A DNA stretch of 22,616 nt from an uncultured Parabacteroides sp. (GCF_905196875.1 NZ_CAJJWO010000082.1:1-22616), one strand, 5' to 3'. Shown: positions 1 to 7,942, counted from the stretch's first letter. Program-made: numbers and translations. Notes: generated by a model not told the origin, from the letters alone.

Positions 1-1069
1 TATCAAAATCGTCTACCAGTAATTCAGGAGTCATTATTTTACCGTCGATACCCTCGATGTAGTTATCCGGCATGCTTATCTTTTTGGTATTATTATATCG
101 GTTTAATTCAGTCTTTATGGCAAAAGGTAAGGCAAGATTGCCAGAAAGACCGTTGTCAGGAGTTGCATTACCTGCCGTACATCCCAGATGTGCTTTGGTA
201 TTTTCCTGAGTCTGGATTGTTGTAAAACGGGGACAGAAAGAGTAACACAAATTAATACTTCCCGCATCATTTATTTCTCCGGCTATCCCTCCGACAGAAA
301 CATCATTGTTGTCACATTCTGTCTCTGCAGTTAAAAAATCCATAACTGCGAAGACGATACTAATTGATATTTTACAATTTTCATTCTTACAACCGTAACC
401 CAATATACCACCAACAGATGCTCCGGTCGGAGTTCCTGTGCTTCCTGCCGGTTCGTAGGCTGTTATCCCGTTACCTTCTACATAGCAATCTTTAATCTCG
501 ACAGTACAGTTACTCACACTGTTTATACAAGCCGCAATTCCACCGGCATAACGAAACCCTTTTATTCCCTTCTCGCCTAGAAACAGGGCTAAGTTGGAAA
601 TAGATTGTGTTTTATTCGACTCGTTACCGACTAATCCGAACAGTCCGGCATATAATGGTTGATCCGGATTATATTCAACTACTAAATTTTTAATAACAGA
701 GTAACCGCCATCGAAACTACCTTTAAAATATTTAGGGGAAGACTCGTCCCAATTTCCTATCGGTGTCCAGTTGTGGTTATCCAAATCGATATCCACTGTT
801 AAAGTGATTTTGCAACCTTCAAAACCGGTTTCACCGGAACTGCCGGTGACAGTGCCATCGTTAACAGTTTTTGCTACCCACGCCAGTTCGGCGGCTGAAG
901 CGATGTCTAATTTTGTGTTGCCCGGCGTCCAACCTGCCGGTTGTGTAGCTGTACTGCCATCCCATGTACTACTGGTAATGATCTGTTGTGCCCGTATCCC
1001 GTTGGGCATCATCCATAAAAAAGCCGCCAGACAGAGGAGGCGGATAACTAATAGTAACTTGTTTCTCAT
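1..1069 (-). CDS. GLUG-like exported surface protein, 3' end cut by window edge
   Basis: An uninterrupted reverse-strand frame of 356 codons starts at ATG 1069-1067 and is still open at the left edge, so the C-terminus is missing. The first ~28 residues are a clear signal peptide: basic start MRNK, a hydrophobic stretch, and a likely cleavage after GIRA before QQI. Around residues 95-200 it has the hallmarks of GLUG-type repeats: a KGSFDGGYSVIKNL segment, then GLFGLVG, and recurring glycine-rich GGIAA, GGILG and GGIAGE turns spaced about 35-60 residues apart. This is the usual look of Bacteroidales beta-helical surface or adhesin-like proteins. Several Cys residues occur in the middle part. 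The gene lies 198 bp downstream of the HU-like gene on the same strand and I see no promoter of its own, so co-transcription is likely. The exact function is unknown. Confidence 0.8.
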   Translation of the reverse strand, partial: MRNKLLLVIRLLCLAAFLWMMPNGIRAQQIITSSTWDGSTATQPAGWTPGNTKLDIASAAELAWVAKTVNDGTVTGSSGETGFEGCKITLTVDIDLDNHNWTPIGNWDESSPKYFKGSFDGGYSVIKNLVVEYNPDQPLYAGLFGLVGNESNKTQSISNLALFLGEKGIKGFRYAGGIAACINSVSNCTVEIKDCYVEGNGITAYEPAGSTGTPTGASVGGILGYGCKNENCKISISIVFAVMDFLTAETECDNNDVSVGGIAGEINDAGSINLCYSFCPRFTTIQTQENTKAHLGCTAGNATPDNGLSGNLALPFAIKTELNRYNNTKKISMPDNYIEGIDGKIMTPELLVDDFD

Positions 1070-1132
1070 ACTGATACTGTTTTTATTATATATTTCTTTG
1101 TGTTCATTCTTTTAATATTTATTAGTTGGGGG

Positions 1133-1264
1133 TATGTCGACAACGTTATCGACTCCGATGTCGAAGCCTCTGTCGATACAGATGTCGACAACGGTATCGA
1201 GGTAGGTGTCGACAATGGTGTCGAGGGATATGTCGACAACAGCTTCGATATCCCTCTCGACAGT
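1133..1264. repeat. Tandem array, 11 units of 12 bp, invariant TCGA core
   Basis: Eleven consecutive 12-bp units each carry TCGA at the same place (TCGA starts at 1137, 1149 and so on to 1257), with no indel. The flanking eight bases are degenerate, with a loose consensus ggtgTCGAcaac. Four units contain the full palindrome GTCGAC. One more TCGA lies out of phase at 1272. The array fills most of the gap between the stop of the HU-like gene (1268) and the start of the GLUG-like gene (1069). Because TCGA is fixed in all 11 units, including positions that would be codon wobble positions in the open frames crossing it, the constraint looks like one on DNA or RNA, not on protein. Confidence 0.9.
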
Positions 1265-1267
1265 AGC

Positions 1268-2032
1268 TTACTCGATAACCGGACGGTCATCTTCGCCGCC
1301 ACCCGGCTGACTACCTACACTCAACAATATAGGGAATTGATACGTACGCGGTTCTTTAACGAGGGTGTAGCTGGCACCTGCCTGCGTGGTAATACTCAGC
1401 AGATACTGTCCATCGGCTAAAGCCGGTATCTGAATAATGATCTGCGAGGTCGTGTTCGATACGATCAGGCTGACTTTGACAGGAGTCTTGTCGGCTCCGT
1501 CGGGAGTGAAGTAAACGCCTACCGACGGATCGTCGCCCTTCAGCAACAGTCCTGATCCGGCGATAATACCCGGAGCATTCGGGGTCAATACCTGGCTGAC
1601 AGACTTGGTAGTCGAGTCGGTGAAGCCGTTGATAACCGGGCCTGTCTTGGCCTTGCGGAAATTGGGGACCAATAATTTTAAACCACTAAGCAAAGCCTTG
1701 CCGGGCGTATAAGTGACACCGAATTTATGTATTTCCGCATTGAAGATGGGAGTTTCCCCTTCCAACGGTCCGCTGAAATTGAGTAACCATTGGCCTACAC
1801 CGTCCACCACGCTTTTTCCTTGTGCGATGGCTTCCACTTTAATATCGTCGGCCATGCCGAGGATGTTCAAAATTGTCTCCGGGCGGTACTCGGTACGAGC
1901 CTTGACAATACGGTCGGCAATATCCGAATTATGGATAGTACCGGTGATTGCAACTTTCCCGGAGAAATCGTTTGCTTTTTCTGTCAGTACGTTATCGTAC
2001 AGGTCGACAGTGAGAATTGTTTTTTCTGCCAT
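1268..2032 (-). CDS. HU/IHF-like DNA-binding protein with DUF4469 domain
   Basis: This 254-residue protein starts at ATG 2032 (MAEKTILTVDLYDN). The frame is open for 36 more codons upstream, but that part does not resemble the family. Residues ~1-125 fit the Bacteroidales Bvu_2165/HU-IHF-like DNA-binding fold (ITGTIHNSDIADRIV, then FNAEIHKFGVTYTPGKAL). Residues ~130-240 fit the Ig-like DUF4469 module (GPVINGFTD, then GSGLLLKGDDPSVGVYF, then IPALADGQYLL). Such proteins are thought to be nucleoid-type or sequence-tolerant DNA binders; their true role is poorly known. There is no signal peptide, so it is cytoplasmic. The stop codon is directly followed by the 12-bp TCGA array and then the GLUG-like gene. 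Upstream lies a 155-bp leader and then a candidate invertible promoter. The family assignment is from memory of motifs and is fairly secure; the link to the array is inference. Confidence 0.8.
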   Translation of the reverse strand: MAEKTILTVDLYDNVLTEKANDFSGKVAITGTIHNSDIADRIVKARTEYRPETILNILGMADDIKVEAIAQGKSVVDGVGQWLLNFSGPLEGETPIFNAEIHKFGVTYTPGKALLSGLKLLVPNFRKAKTGPVINGFTDSTTKSVSQVLTPNAPGIIAGSGLLLKGDDPSVGVYFTPDGADKTPVKVSLIVSNTTSQIIIQIPALADGQYLLSITTQAGASYTLVKEPRTYQFPILLSVGSQPGGGEDDRPVIE

Positions 2033-2098
2033 GATATTATTATTAAATGTTGTGTTCGTTGATAAGTTCGGGTAAACCCTGATGTTTGGGTAGAAACA

Positions 2099-2126
2099 GA
2101 GGGTGAAAATCGGTGGATTTTCCCTC
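2099..2126 (-). promoter_or_regulatory. Leader hairpin upstream of the HU-like gene
   Basis: An inverted repeat with arms GAGGG..AAAAT and ATTTT..CCCTC closes over a short loop about 70-90 nt before the HU-like start codon. It would form in the 5' untranslated RNA if transcription enters from the invertible segment. It has no good U-run on either strand, so it is not a typical terminator. Confidence 0.4.
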
Positions 2127-2186
2127 TCTAATGCATACAAAATGCTTTGTTGATATACTGTCTATCATATCTTTGGAAAATAGATT

Positions 2187-2456
2187 AGTTCGTTTAGAAC
2201 TATGGAAAACTATATGATATATAAGGTTTGTATTCATTCAATGTGGTTGAAATGTCGTCTAAATCCTAAAAATTGCTGTTTGATTGGATGTGATATCTAT
2301 TCTCGTATGGCACCAGAGGGGGATAAAAAGCATTTAATAGGAGTCGTTTGATCAAGGTAAAATATCGCTATGCTATGAAATATTTGTTATCAGTAAGTGC
2401 TATTTAATATGTTTTGTTACCTTTGCACTCATTAGTAACAGAGTTCTAAACGAACT
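2187..2456. other. Candidate invertible promoter segment bounded by 15-bp inverted repeats
   Basis: AGTTCGTTTAGAACT at 2187-2201 is repeated as its exact reverse complement at 2442-2456. Each copy is itself an interrupted palindrome, AGTTC-N5-GAACT. Outside each copy the hexamer AATAGA (2179-2184) and its complement TCTATT (2460-2465) recur, 2 and 3 nt away respectively. From memory, AGTTC-N5-GAACT is one of the inverted-repeat motifs described at invertible regions of Bacteroides fragilis. The 240-bp interior is AT-rich and holds no convincing gene. It carries a good Bacteroidota -7 box near its right end pointing right. No recombinase is encoded in the window, so one would have to act from elsewhere. 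Confidence 0.7.
2418..2425 (+). promoter_or_regulatory. -7 promoter box inside the invertible segment
   Basis: TACCTTTG matches TAnnTTTG exactly, with an expected transcript start near 2431, just inside the right inverted repeat. I see no -33 TTTG at the usual 19-21 bp distance. A weaker alternative -7 (TATGTTTT at 2408) does have TTTG 2383-2386 at 21 bp spacing. TGTTAC (2415-2420) and GTAACA (2435-2440) form an inverted repeat straddling the box, a possible operator. As assembled it fires toward the Rpn gene; inverted, it would fire toward the HU-like gene. Confidence 0.5.
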
Positions 2457-2543
2457 TCGTCTATTTTCATCCAAGATATCCCTAATTGTGATTTGCTTCA
2501 AAAAATAGTAAGGCGGGGACTGATAAAATCGCCTTGGATTGAT

Positions 2544-2551
2544 TATATTTG
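2544..2551 (+). promoter_or_regulatory. Promoter -7 box of the Rpn-type gene
   Basis: TATATTTG matches TAnnTTTG, with an expected start of transcription near 2558. This places the upstream ATG at 2565 almost at the transcript end and favours ATG 2586 as the real start. No clear -33 TTTG. Confidence 0.6.
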
Positions 2552-2585
2552 CATGTGAATATAAATGTATAAATCCTATTGCCTT

Positions 2586-3512
2586 ATGAAAGATAATTAC
2601 ATCCGCTTCGACTGGGCCATCAAACGGCTATTGCGTCAGAAAGCCAATTTCGGTGTGCTGGAAGGTTTGTTGACCGTGCTGTTGGATGAAAAAGTAGAAA
2701 TCATTGAATTGCTGGAAAGCGAAAGCAATCAACTGACTGTCGACGACAAATTCAACCGGGTAGATATCAAGGCTAAAAACAGCAAGGGGGAGATCATCAT
2801 CGTAGAGATACAGAATACGCGTGAGATTTATTATCTGGAACGTATCCTCTATGGTGTAGCCAAGGCTATCACCGAGCATATATCGCTGGGCGATAGCTAT
2901 CATGAAGTAAAAAAGATTTACTCGATAAGTATTCTTTATTTCGATATCGGTAAGGGAAACGACTATCTGTATCATGGTCAGAACATCTTCACAGGCGTGC
3001 ATACGGGCGACCGGCTGGAGGTAACCGCCAAAGAGAAAGATGCCATCATACGCAAACTTCCGTCGGAAGTCTTCCCTGAATACTATCTGATTCGTGTGAA
3101 TGAGTTCAACCAGGTAGCGGTAACTCCGCTTGAGGAGTGGATAGAATACCTGAAGACCGGAAGTATTCGTCCCGATACTACTGCTCCCGGACTAGGCGAG
3201 GCGCGTGAGAAACTTCGCTATTACGACATGACTCCCGAAGAGCGTTATGCGTACGACGAACATATCAATGCGATCATGATACAAAATGATGTGCTCAGTA
3301 CGGCAGCTTTGGAAGGTCGGATGGAGGGCCGAATGGAGGGTCGGATGGAAGGCATTCAGGAGGGTCGGATGGAAGGTATTCAGGAAGGCCGTCAGGAAGG
3401 TGAACTCCGTAAACAAAAAGAGATTGCAGCAAATATGAAACAGCTTGGTCTGGCTATTCCGCTTATTTCGCAGGCAACGGGCTTGACTCCCGAAGAAATA
3501 GAAAAGCTGTAA
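2586..3512 (+). CDS. Rpn/PDDEXK_2 family putative recombination-promoting nuclease
   Basis: The protein has 308 residues from ATG 2586 (MKDNYIRFDWAIKRLL, the usual family N-terminus). An in-frame ATG at 2565 would add seven residues but sits too close to the expected transcript start. The nuclease core is visible as D60 in RVDIKAK and E74-x-Q76 in VEIQN, the D...ExQ pattern of the PD-(D/E)XK fold. Family members are annotated as putative transposases or Rpn nucleases; E. coli Rpn proteins cut DNA and raise recombination. Residues 243-270 are seven GRME/GIQE/GRQE tetrapeptide repeats, then a charged segment and a short C-terminal helix (AIPLISQATGLTPEEIEKL) typical of the family. It stands alone between its own promoter and a strong terminator. 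No terminal inverted repeats are seen around it, so mobility is not shown here. Confidence 0.88.
   Translation: MKDNYIRFDWAIKRLLRQKANFGVLEGLLTVLLDEKVEIIELLESESNQLTVDDKFNRVDIKAKNSKGEIIIVEIQNTREIYYLERILYGVAKAITEHISLGDSYHEVKKIYSISILYFDIGKGNDYLYHGQNIFTGVHTGDRLEVTAKEKDAIIRKLPSEVFPEYYLIRVNEFNQVAVTPLEEWIEYLKTGSIRPDTTAPGLGEAREKLRYYDMTPEERYAYDEHINAIMIQNDVLSTAALEGRMEGRMEGRMEGIQEGRMEGIQEGRQEGELRKQKEIAANMKQLGLAIPLISQATGLTPEEIEKL
3312..3395 (+). repeat. In-frame 12-bp repeats in the Rpn-type gene
   Basis: Seven units of the form GA(A/G)-GG(T/C)-xxx-xxx encode EGRM, EGRM, EGRM, EGIQ, EGRM, EGIQ and EGRQ. Units are near identical at DNA level (for example GGTCGGATGGA recurs), so copy number could change by slippage without breaking the frame. 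Confidence 0.9.
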
Positions 3513-3538
3513 TATATCCTATAAAACTATTTTTCTTT

Positions 3539-3577
3539 AACCCCTCAATATCTACACTCGAGATATTGAGGGGTTTT
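3539..3577 (+). terminator. Intrinsic terminator after the Rpn-type gene
   Basis: A perfect 15-bp stem (AACCCCTCAATATCT at 3539-3553 and its complement at 3561-3575) encloses a 7-nt loop and runs into TTTT. It isolates the gene from the HTCS gene downstream. Confidence 0.85.
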
Positions 3578-3627
3578 GATACATTCCCTGATATGTTCTA
3601 AAACTATCTTTTTCCTTTCCCCAATCT

Positions 3628-3658
3628 CTTGTAATATCTTTTGTATAGTGTATCTTTG
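3628..3658 (+). promoter_or_regulatory. Promoter of the HTCS gene
   Basis: TATCTTTG (3651-3658) matches TAnnTTTG and CTTG (3628-3631) lies 19 bp upstream as a -33 box. The expected start near 3664 rules out the TTG at 3641 as the start codon. Confidence 0.65.
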
Positions 3659-3673
3659 TCATTTAAAATAGCC

Positions 3674-6600
3674 ATGACAGTAATGAGCCACATTAATATA
3701 CAGAAAAACACCTATTTACTATTGTTTCTTTTCTCTTTCCTGTCCATAAGAGGACATGCGGAGTTAAATCCCGAATCATACAATTTTACTTATATAACGG
3801 CCGATGACGGGCTGGCTCAGAATACCGTCGATTATATCTATAAGGATAGTCGTGGTTTCATGTGGTTCGCTACCTGGAACGGACTGAATCGCTTCGATGG
3901 GTATGATTTTATCCGTTACGATGCGCAGTCAGGCAGGAATGCACTGAACAGCCTTTTTGTGCGTACCCTGGTGGAGGACGACCGTCAGCACCTTTGGGTA
4001 GGTACGGAAGAAGGTGTTAACGTCATCGATCTGGCTTCCGGGGAAGTATGTAATTTCAATCATTCCCGTCAGGTTTCACACCCCGTCTTTTCCTCTGTCA
4101 TCAATGCTTTCCTGAAAGACCGCCAGGGACGTATCTGGATCGGATTTAATAAAGGATTGGCTATCGCCTCGTTGAACGAGCGGAACGATCTGGCCGAAAT
4201 CGAACTGATACAGGAGGGTGTAGAGGCGAATGTGAATGCCCTTTGTATGGATGAGGAAGGGACGGTCTGGGTCGGATATGCCAACGGACAGGTCGGTACT
4301 GTCAAAAATCTGTCCGGCAACACTTTCAGTCTGACTCAGGTAATGCAACCGTTCGGCGAAGTGTTATCCTTCTGTCCGGATGGAGACAAGCTCTGGATCG
4401 GGGGAGGGACAGGGCTGATGTGTTATAACCGCCGGTCAGGTGAAAGCCGGCTGTACACGAACGACCCGAAAGACAATCATTCGCTGATACAGAATTATAT
4501 AAAAGATATGGCACTCGACGAAGAGGGTAACCTGTTCGTAGCAACCTATAAAGGCCTTTCCATCTATAATAAACAGGCGGATAACTTCCTGCAGATAGCC
4601 AGCGACCCGGGTAGCCCGGATCATCTGAACAATCATTTTGTCAACTCCCTTTATGTGGAACCGACGGGGATACTCTGGATCGGGACGGAAAAAGGGGGAG
4701 TGAACAAGATGATCCGCAAGGAGGTAATGTTTGATCTGTACCGTCATGACAGTAAACAACCTGCCTCGCTTTCCGCCAATCCGGTGAATGCCATTTATGA
4801 AGATAGTCGGGGCACTTTATGGATCGGAACGGTTGAAGGCGGACTGAACAAGCGGAATGCCGATAAAAAGACTTTCAACCATTTCATCCACCAACCGGGC
4901 AATCCGTCTACTTTATCACATGATGCGGTTTGTTTTATAGCCGAGGGTGACGGTTATCTCTGGGTGGCAACCTGGGGAGGCGGTATCAACCGGATGAAGC
5001 TGGACAGGGAAGGGGTGTTTGAACATAATACCTCCTTTGTCAAAGAGGGGGCGTTCATCAGCGACTTTATTTCCTGGATGGTCTATGATCCTGTTCGGAA
5101 CGGTATGTGGGTTGCCGGATCGAAAGGGCTCGACTTCTATGACGAAGCCACCGGATCGGTAAAGCATGTGCTGAATACTTCGGAACCGGACGGACTAAAC
5201 CGGCAGATAACGTCTGTGTCGGGTATCTATCTGGATAGTTCGCGCCGCTTGTGGGTAGGAACGGAACTGGGGCTTCATTGTATCGACCTGAACCGCTCGG
5301 ATGTAATGTTAGGCAGGATCGTATCCGAACGTTGCCGGGTGTTGTCACCGGAGAGGCAGTCGTCGCGCCGTGAGAAGATCAACTGTATCTTCGAGTCTAC
5401 CGACAAGACGGTCTGGCTCGGAACCTATGGCAATGGCCTTTTTCGGCTGACCGGACGGGAGAATAATCAGTATATGTTTAAAAACTACGGGACTGAATCG
5501 GGGCTCTCGGATAATGTTATTTATGCGATAGAGGAGGACGGTTCCGGTAATTTATGGTTAAGCACCAACCGGGGCGTAACCAGTTTCTGCCCGCAGACGG
5601 AACGGGCTACGGCCTATTATACGACCGACGGTCTGCCCAGTAACCAGTTTTATTGGGTAGCTTCCGAGCGTACCTCCGACGGTAAGTTGCTGTTCGGAAA
5701 TGTGGAAGGGACTGTGATATTCGACCCGGTGATCCGTAAATCGGATACGGCCGAGCTGAAGGTGACGATCATTGGCGGCCGTTTGTATAATGAACCTGTC
5801 AATCCCCGTATACTCTCCGGTAAGTGGAACCTGAGAGAGCAGGATAAATCTATCTCGATCGAGTTTGCTAGCTTATATTATGTGTCTCCCGAAAAGATAC
5901 GTTACGCTTACCGGCTGGAAGGGTTTGATGCCGATTGGGTGGAGGTGGAGTCGAACCGTCGTTTTGCCAGTTACACGAACCTGCCTGCCGGGGATTATAC
6001 TTTCAGAGTGAAATGTACGAACCCCGCCGGGGAATGGTCCGACCACGTCACGGAGCTGGATATCCGGGTGACGCCTCCTTTCTATAAAGAGAAATGGTTC
6101 CTGGCCGCCGTGCTGGTAATCGTTATCCTGCTGTTTTATTATTTCAATGAGATGCGTATCACCAACCTGCGCCGACAGAAAGAGCTATTGGAAAAGAAGG
6201 TGGAAGAACGGACGCATAAGATCGAAATGCAGAAGGATGAGATATTGACCCAGAAGAGGGAGTTGGAGGAATCCGACCGCCAGCTTCAACGGGCTACGCA
6301 GGATAAGATCAATTTCTTCACTAATATCACCCACGAGTTTCGTACCCCGCTGACGCTTATCCTGGGGCCGATCGAACAGGCGCTGACGCTCAGCCGGAAC
6401 CCGAAAGTGATCGATCAGCTGACGTTGGTACGCAAGAATTCCAAATATCTGCTTTCGCTTGTCAACCAACTGATGGATTTCCGTAAGGCGGATGCCGGAA
6501 GCATGAAGGTGAACAAGACACCGGGTAACTTTACTGAGTTTATCGAGTCGATCGTCCTGCCGTTTAAAGCCCTGTCGCAATCGCGCGGCATACGGATCGA

Positions 6601-7891
6601 TGAGGGCTACCGGATCATGCAGCCTTGTTTCTACTTCGATCCGGACCTGATCCGGAAGGTATTGATTAACCTCTTGTCGAATGCTGTCAAATTTACTCCT
6701 GACAACGGAGGTATCCGTTTATCGGCTGCTTTACTCGATAGAAAAGCAGCCGATAAACGGCAAACGGTATGTAAATATCTTTATATCTCGGTAGGGGATA
6801 CCGGAATCGGCATTCCTGATGATGTAAAGGCGTTGATCTTCGAACGTTTCTACCAGGCGGACAATCAGACCACCTATCCGGTCTACGGGCAGAGTGGTAC
6901 GGGGATCGGCCTGTTCCTCTGCAAACAGATCGTGGAGTTGCTGGGTGGTTCGATCACGGTAAAAAATAATCCTTTGAGCGGCACTACCTTCCGTCTTGTT
7001 TTACCGTTGACTGCCGCCGATATGGATGTGGAGACAAACAGTGAATATTACGTTTCCCCGGAGGTTTACGACCGTACTGCTGATGCTGCCGCCGAAGATT
7101 ATGAGGAAGAGCGCGAACCTGTGGATCAGAACAAACCGCTGTTACTCGTGGCAGAGGACAATCCCGACATGCGGGCCTTTATCAAATCGATATTGGAAGA
7201 CAAATTTACGGTCATAGAGGCCTCCAACGGCGACTTCGCCTTGAAAAAGACATTGAAGTATTTGCCCGACTTCATAATCTCCGATATTATGATGCCTGTT
7301 ATGGACGGCCTGGAGTTTTGTAAGAAGGTAAAGAATAATTTCTCGACCTCCCACATCCCTGTCCTGCTGCTTACAGCCAAGACATCGACGGATGTTCGCA
7401 TCGAAGGATATAAAGTCGGGGCCGACGGCTACATCGCCAAGCCTTTCGATGCAGAGCTGCTGGTAGCCCGTATCAATAACATGCTCGAAAGCAAGAACCG
7501 CCTGCACAAAGCCTTCGGAAGCAGCCTGGATGTAAAGGCGCTCGATATACAGGAAGAGTCGCAGGATCGGAAATTCCTCGACAAGCTGATGGAGGTGATA
7601 CAGGAGAACTATCAGGACGCCACTTTCGATGTGGCAGAGTTGATCGAGAAGATGCACATGAGCAAAAGCCTGCTTCATAAGAAACTGCAATCGTTGGTGG
7701 GGCAGTCGGCCGTGAAAGTGATCCGTTCTTACCGTCTCACGAAAGCGAAAGAACTGATGGATGCAAAGGCCGGCGGACAGGTTTCCGTATCGGAAATAGC
7801 TTACGAAGTCGGCTTCAACGACCCGAAATATTTCACCCGTTGCTTTACTAACCAGTATGGAATGAGCCCGAGTGAATTCTTAAGCAATTGA
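3674..7891 (+). CDS. Hybrid two-component system sensor kinase/AraC regulator (HTCS)
   Basis: One 1405-residue protein joins sensor, kinase, receiver and DNA-binding parts. Start ATG 3674 is chosen because the promoter -7 box ends at 3658; ATG 3683 is equally possible. Order: signal peptide (~1-30, cleavage after GHA); about 14 Reg_prop blades (WFATWNGL, LWVGTEEG, IWIGFNKG and so on), enough for two seven-bladed propellers; Y_Y_Y domain (~725-805); membrane helix (~808-826); coiled coil; HisKA with H887 in THEFRTPL; HATPase with NLLSNAVKF, GDTGIGIP and GTGIGLF; receiver with D1204 in SDIMMP and K in AKPF; AraC-type HTH (~1305-1403). All catalytic residues are present, so it looks functional. 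HTCS proteins usually sense an oligosaccharide in the periplasm and activate a nearby utilization locus. Here the next gene is a sugar permease and no SusC/SusD pair is nearby. The ligand cannot be told from the sequence. Confidence 0.96.
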   Translation: MTVMSHINIQKNTYLLLFLFSFLSIRGHAELNPESYNFTYITADDGLAQNTVDYIYKDSRGFMWFATWNGLNRFDGYDFIRYDAQSGRNALNSLFVRTLVEDDRQHLWVGTEEGVNVIDLASGEVCNFNHSRQVSHPVFSSVINAFLKDRQGRIWIGFNKGLAIASLNERNDLAEIELIQEGVEANVNALCMDEEGTVWVGYANGQVGTVKNLSGNTFSLTQVMQPFGEVLSFCPDGDKLWIGGGTGLMCYNRRSGESRLYTNDPKDNHSLIQNYIKDMALDEEGNLFVATYKGLSIYNKQADNFLQIASDPGSPDHLNNHFVNSLYVEPTGILWIGTEKGGVNKMIRKEVMFDLYRHDSKQPASLSANPVNAIYEDSRGTLWIGTVEGGLNKRNADKKTFNHFIHQPGNPSTLSHDAVCFIAEGDGYLWVATWGGGINRMKLDREGVFEHNTSFVKEGAFISDFISWMVYDPVRNGMWVAGSKGLDFYDEATGSVKHVLNTSEPDGLNRQITSVSGIYLDSSRRLWVGTELGLHCIDLNRSDVMLGRIVSERCRVLSPERQSSRREKINCIFESTDKTVWLGTYGNGLFRLTGRENNQYMFKNYGTESGLSDNVIYAIEEDGSGNLWLSTNRGVTSFCPQTERATAYYTTDGLPSNQFYWVASERTSDGKLLFGNVEGTVIFDPVIRKSDTAELKVTIIGGRLYNEPVNPRILSGKWNLREQDKSISIEFASLYYVSPEKIRYAYRLEGFDADWVEVESNRRFASYTNLPAGDYTFRVKCTNPAGEWSDHVTELDIRVTPPFYKEKWFLAAVLVIVILLFYYFNEMRITNLRRQKELLEKKVEERTHKIEMQKDEILTQKRELEESDRQLQRATQDKINFFTNITHEFRTPLTLILGPIEQALTLSRNPKVIDQLTLVRKNSKYLLSLVNQLMDFRKADAGSMKVNKTPGNFTEFIESIVLPFKALSQSRGIRIDEGYRIMQPCFYFDPDLIRKVLINLLSNAVKFTPDNGGIRLSAALLDRKAADKRQTVCKYLYISVGDTGIGIPDDVKALIFERFYQADNQTTYPVYGQSGTGIGLFLCKQIVELLGGSITVKNNPLSGTTFRLVLPLTAADMDVETNSEYYVSPEVYDRTADAAAEDYEEEREPVDQNKPLLLVAEDNPDMRAFIKSILEDKFTVIEASNGDFALKKTLKYLPDFIISDIMMPVMDGLEFCKKVKNNFSTSHIPVLLLTAKTSTDVRIEGYKVGADGYIAKPFDAELLVARINNMLESKNRLHKAFGSSLDVKALDIQEESQDRKFLDKLMEVIQENYQDATFDVAELIEKMHMSKSLLHKKLQSLVGQSAVKVIRSYRLTKAKELMDAKAGGQVSVSEIAYEVGFNDPKYFTRCFTNQYGMSPSEFLSN

Positions 7892-7907
7892 TTGCTTTCA
7901 AGCGGCT

Positions 7908-7942
7908 TTTGTATGGTTATGTCGAAAATATCCTTACATTTG
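7908..7942 (+). promoter_or_regulatory. Probable promoter of the sugar MFS gene
   Basis: TACATTTG (7935-7942) matches TAnnTTTG. TTTG at 7908-7911 lies 23 bp upstream, a little longer than usual, which would suit an activator-dependent promoter. Confidence 0.5.

Larger units (their letters stand above)
2033..2585. other. Long intergenic region
   Basis: There is no gene I can support in these roughly 550 bp. The contents are the leader hairpin, the inverted-repeat-bounded segment and two rightward -7 boxes (2418 and 2544). It is AT-rich compared with the flanking genes. Confidence 0.7.

Noticed and set aside
1133..1264. Possible CRISPR array
   Set aside because: Units are 12 bp with no spacers and no cas genes nearby. 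The same applies to the repeats at 3312-3395.
1100..1420. Rightward frame with VDN-type tetrapeptides across the TCGA array, and a leftward frame (1066-1302) with ST-type repeats
   Set aside because: Both overlap the 3' end of the HU-like gene, the leftward one also touches the GLUG-like start, and the repeat conservation is at DNA level and not codon-like. Open frames are expected from a stop-free 12-bp repeat.
2241..2351. 36-codon frame with four Cys inside the invertible segment
   Set aside because: Too short, no ribosome-binding site or promoter in place, and inside a segment expected to be regulatory. Could be kept in mind only if conserved.
2586..3577. Rpn-type gene as part of an insertion sequence
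   Set aside because: No terminal inverted repeats or target duplications seen around it. It has its own promoter and terminator like a resident gene.
7142..7690. 182-codon reverse frame inside the HTCS gene
   Set aside because: It lies opposite the receiver and HTH coding region, which has clear conserved motifs. It is a shadow frame without family features.
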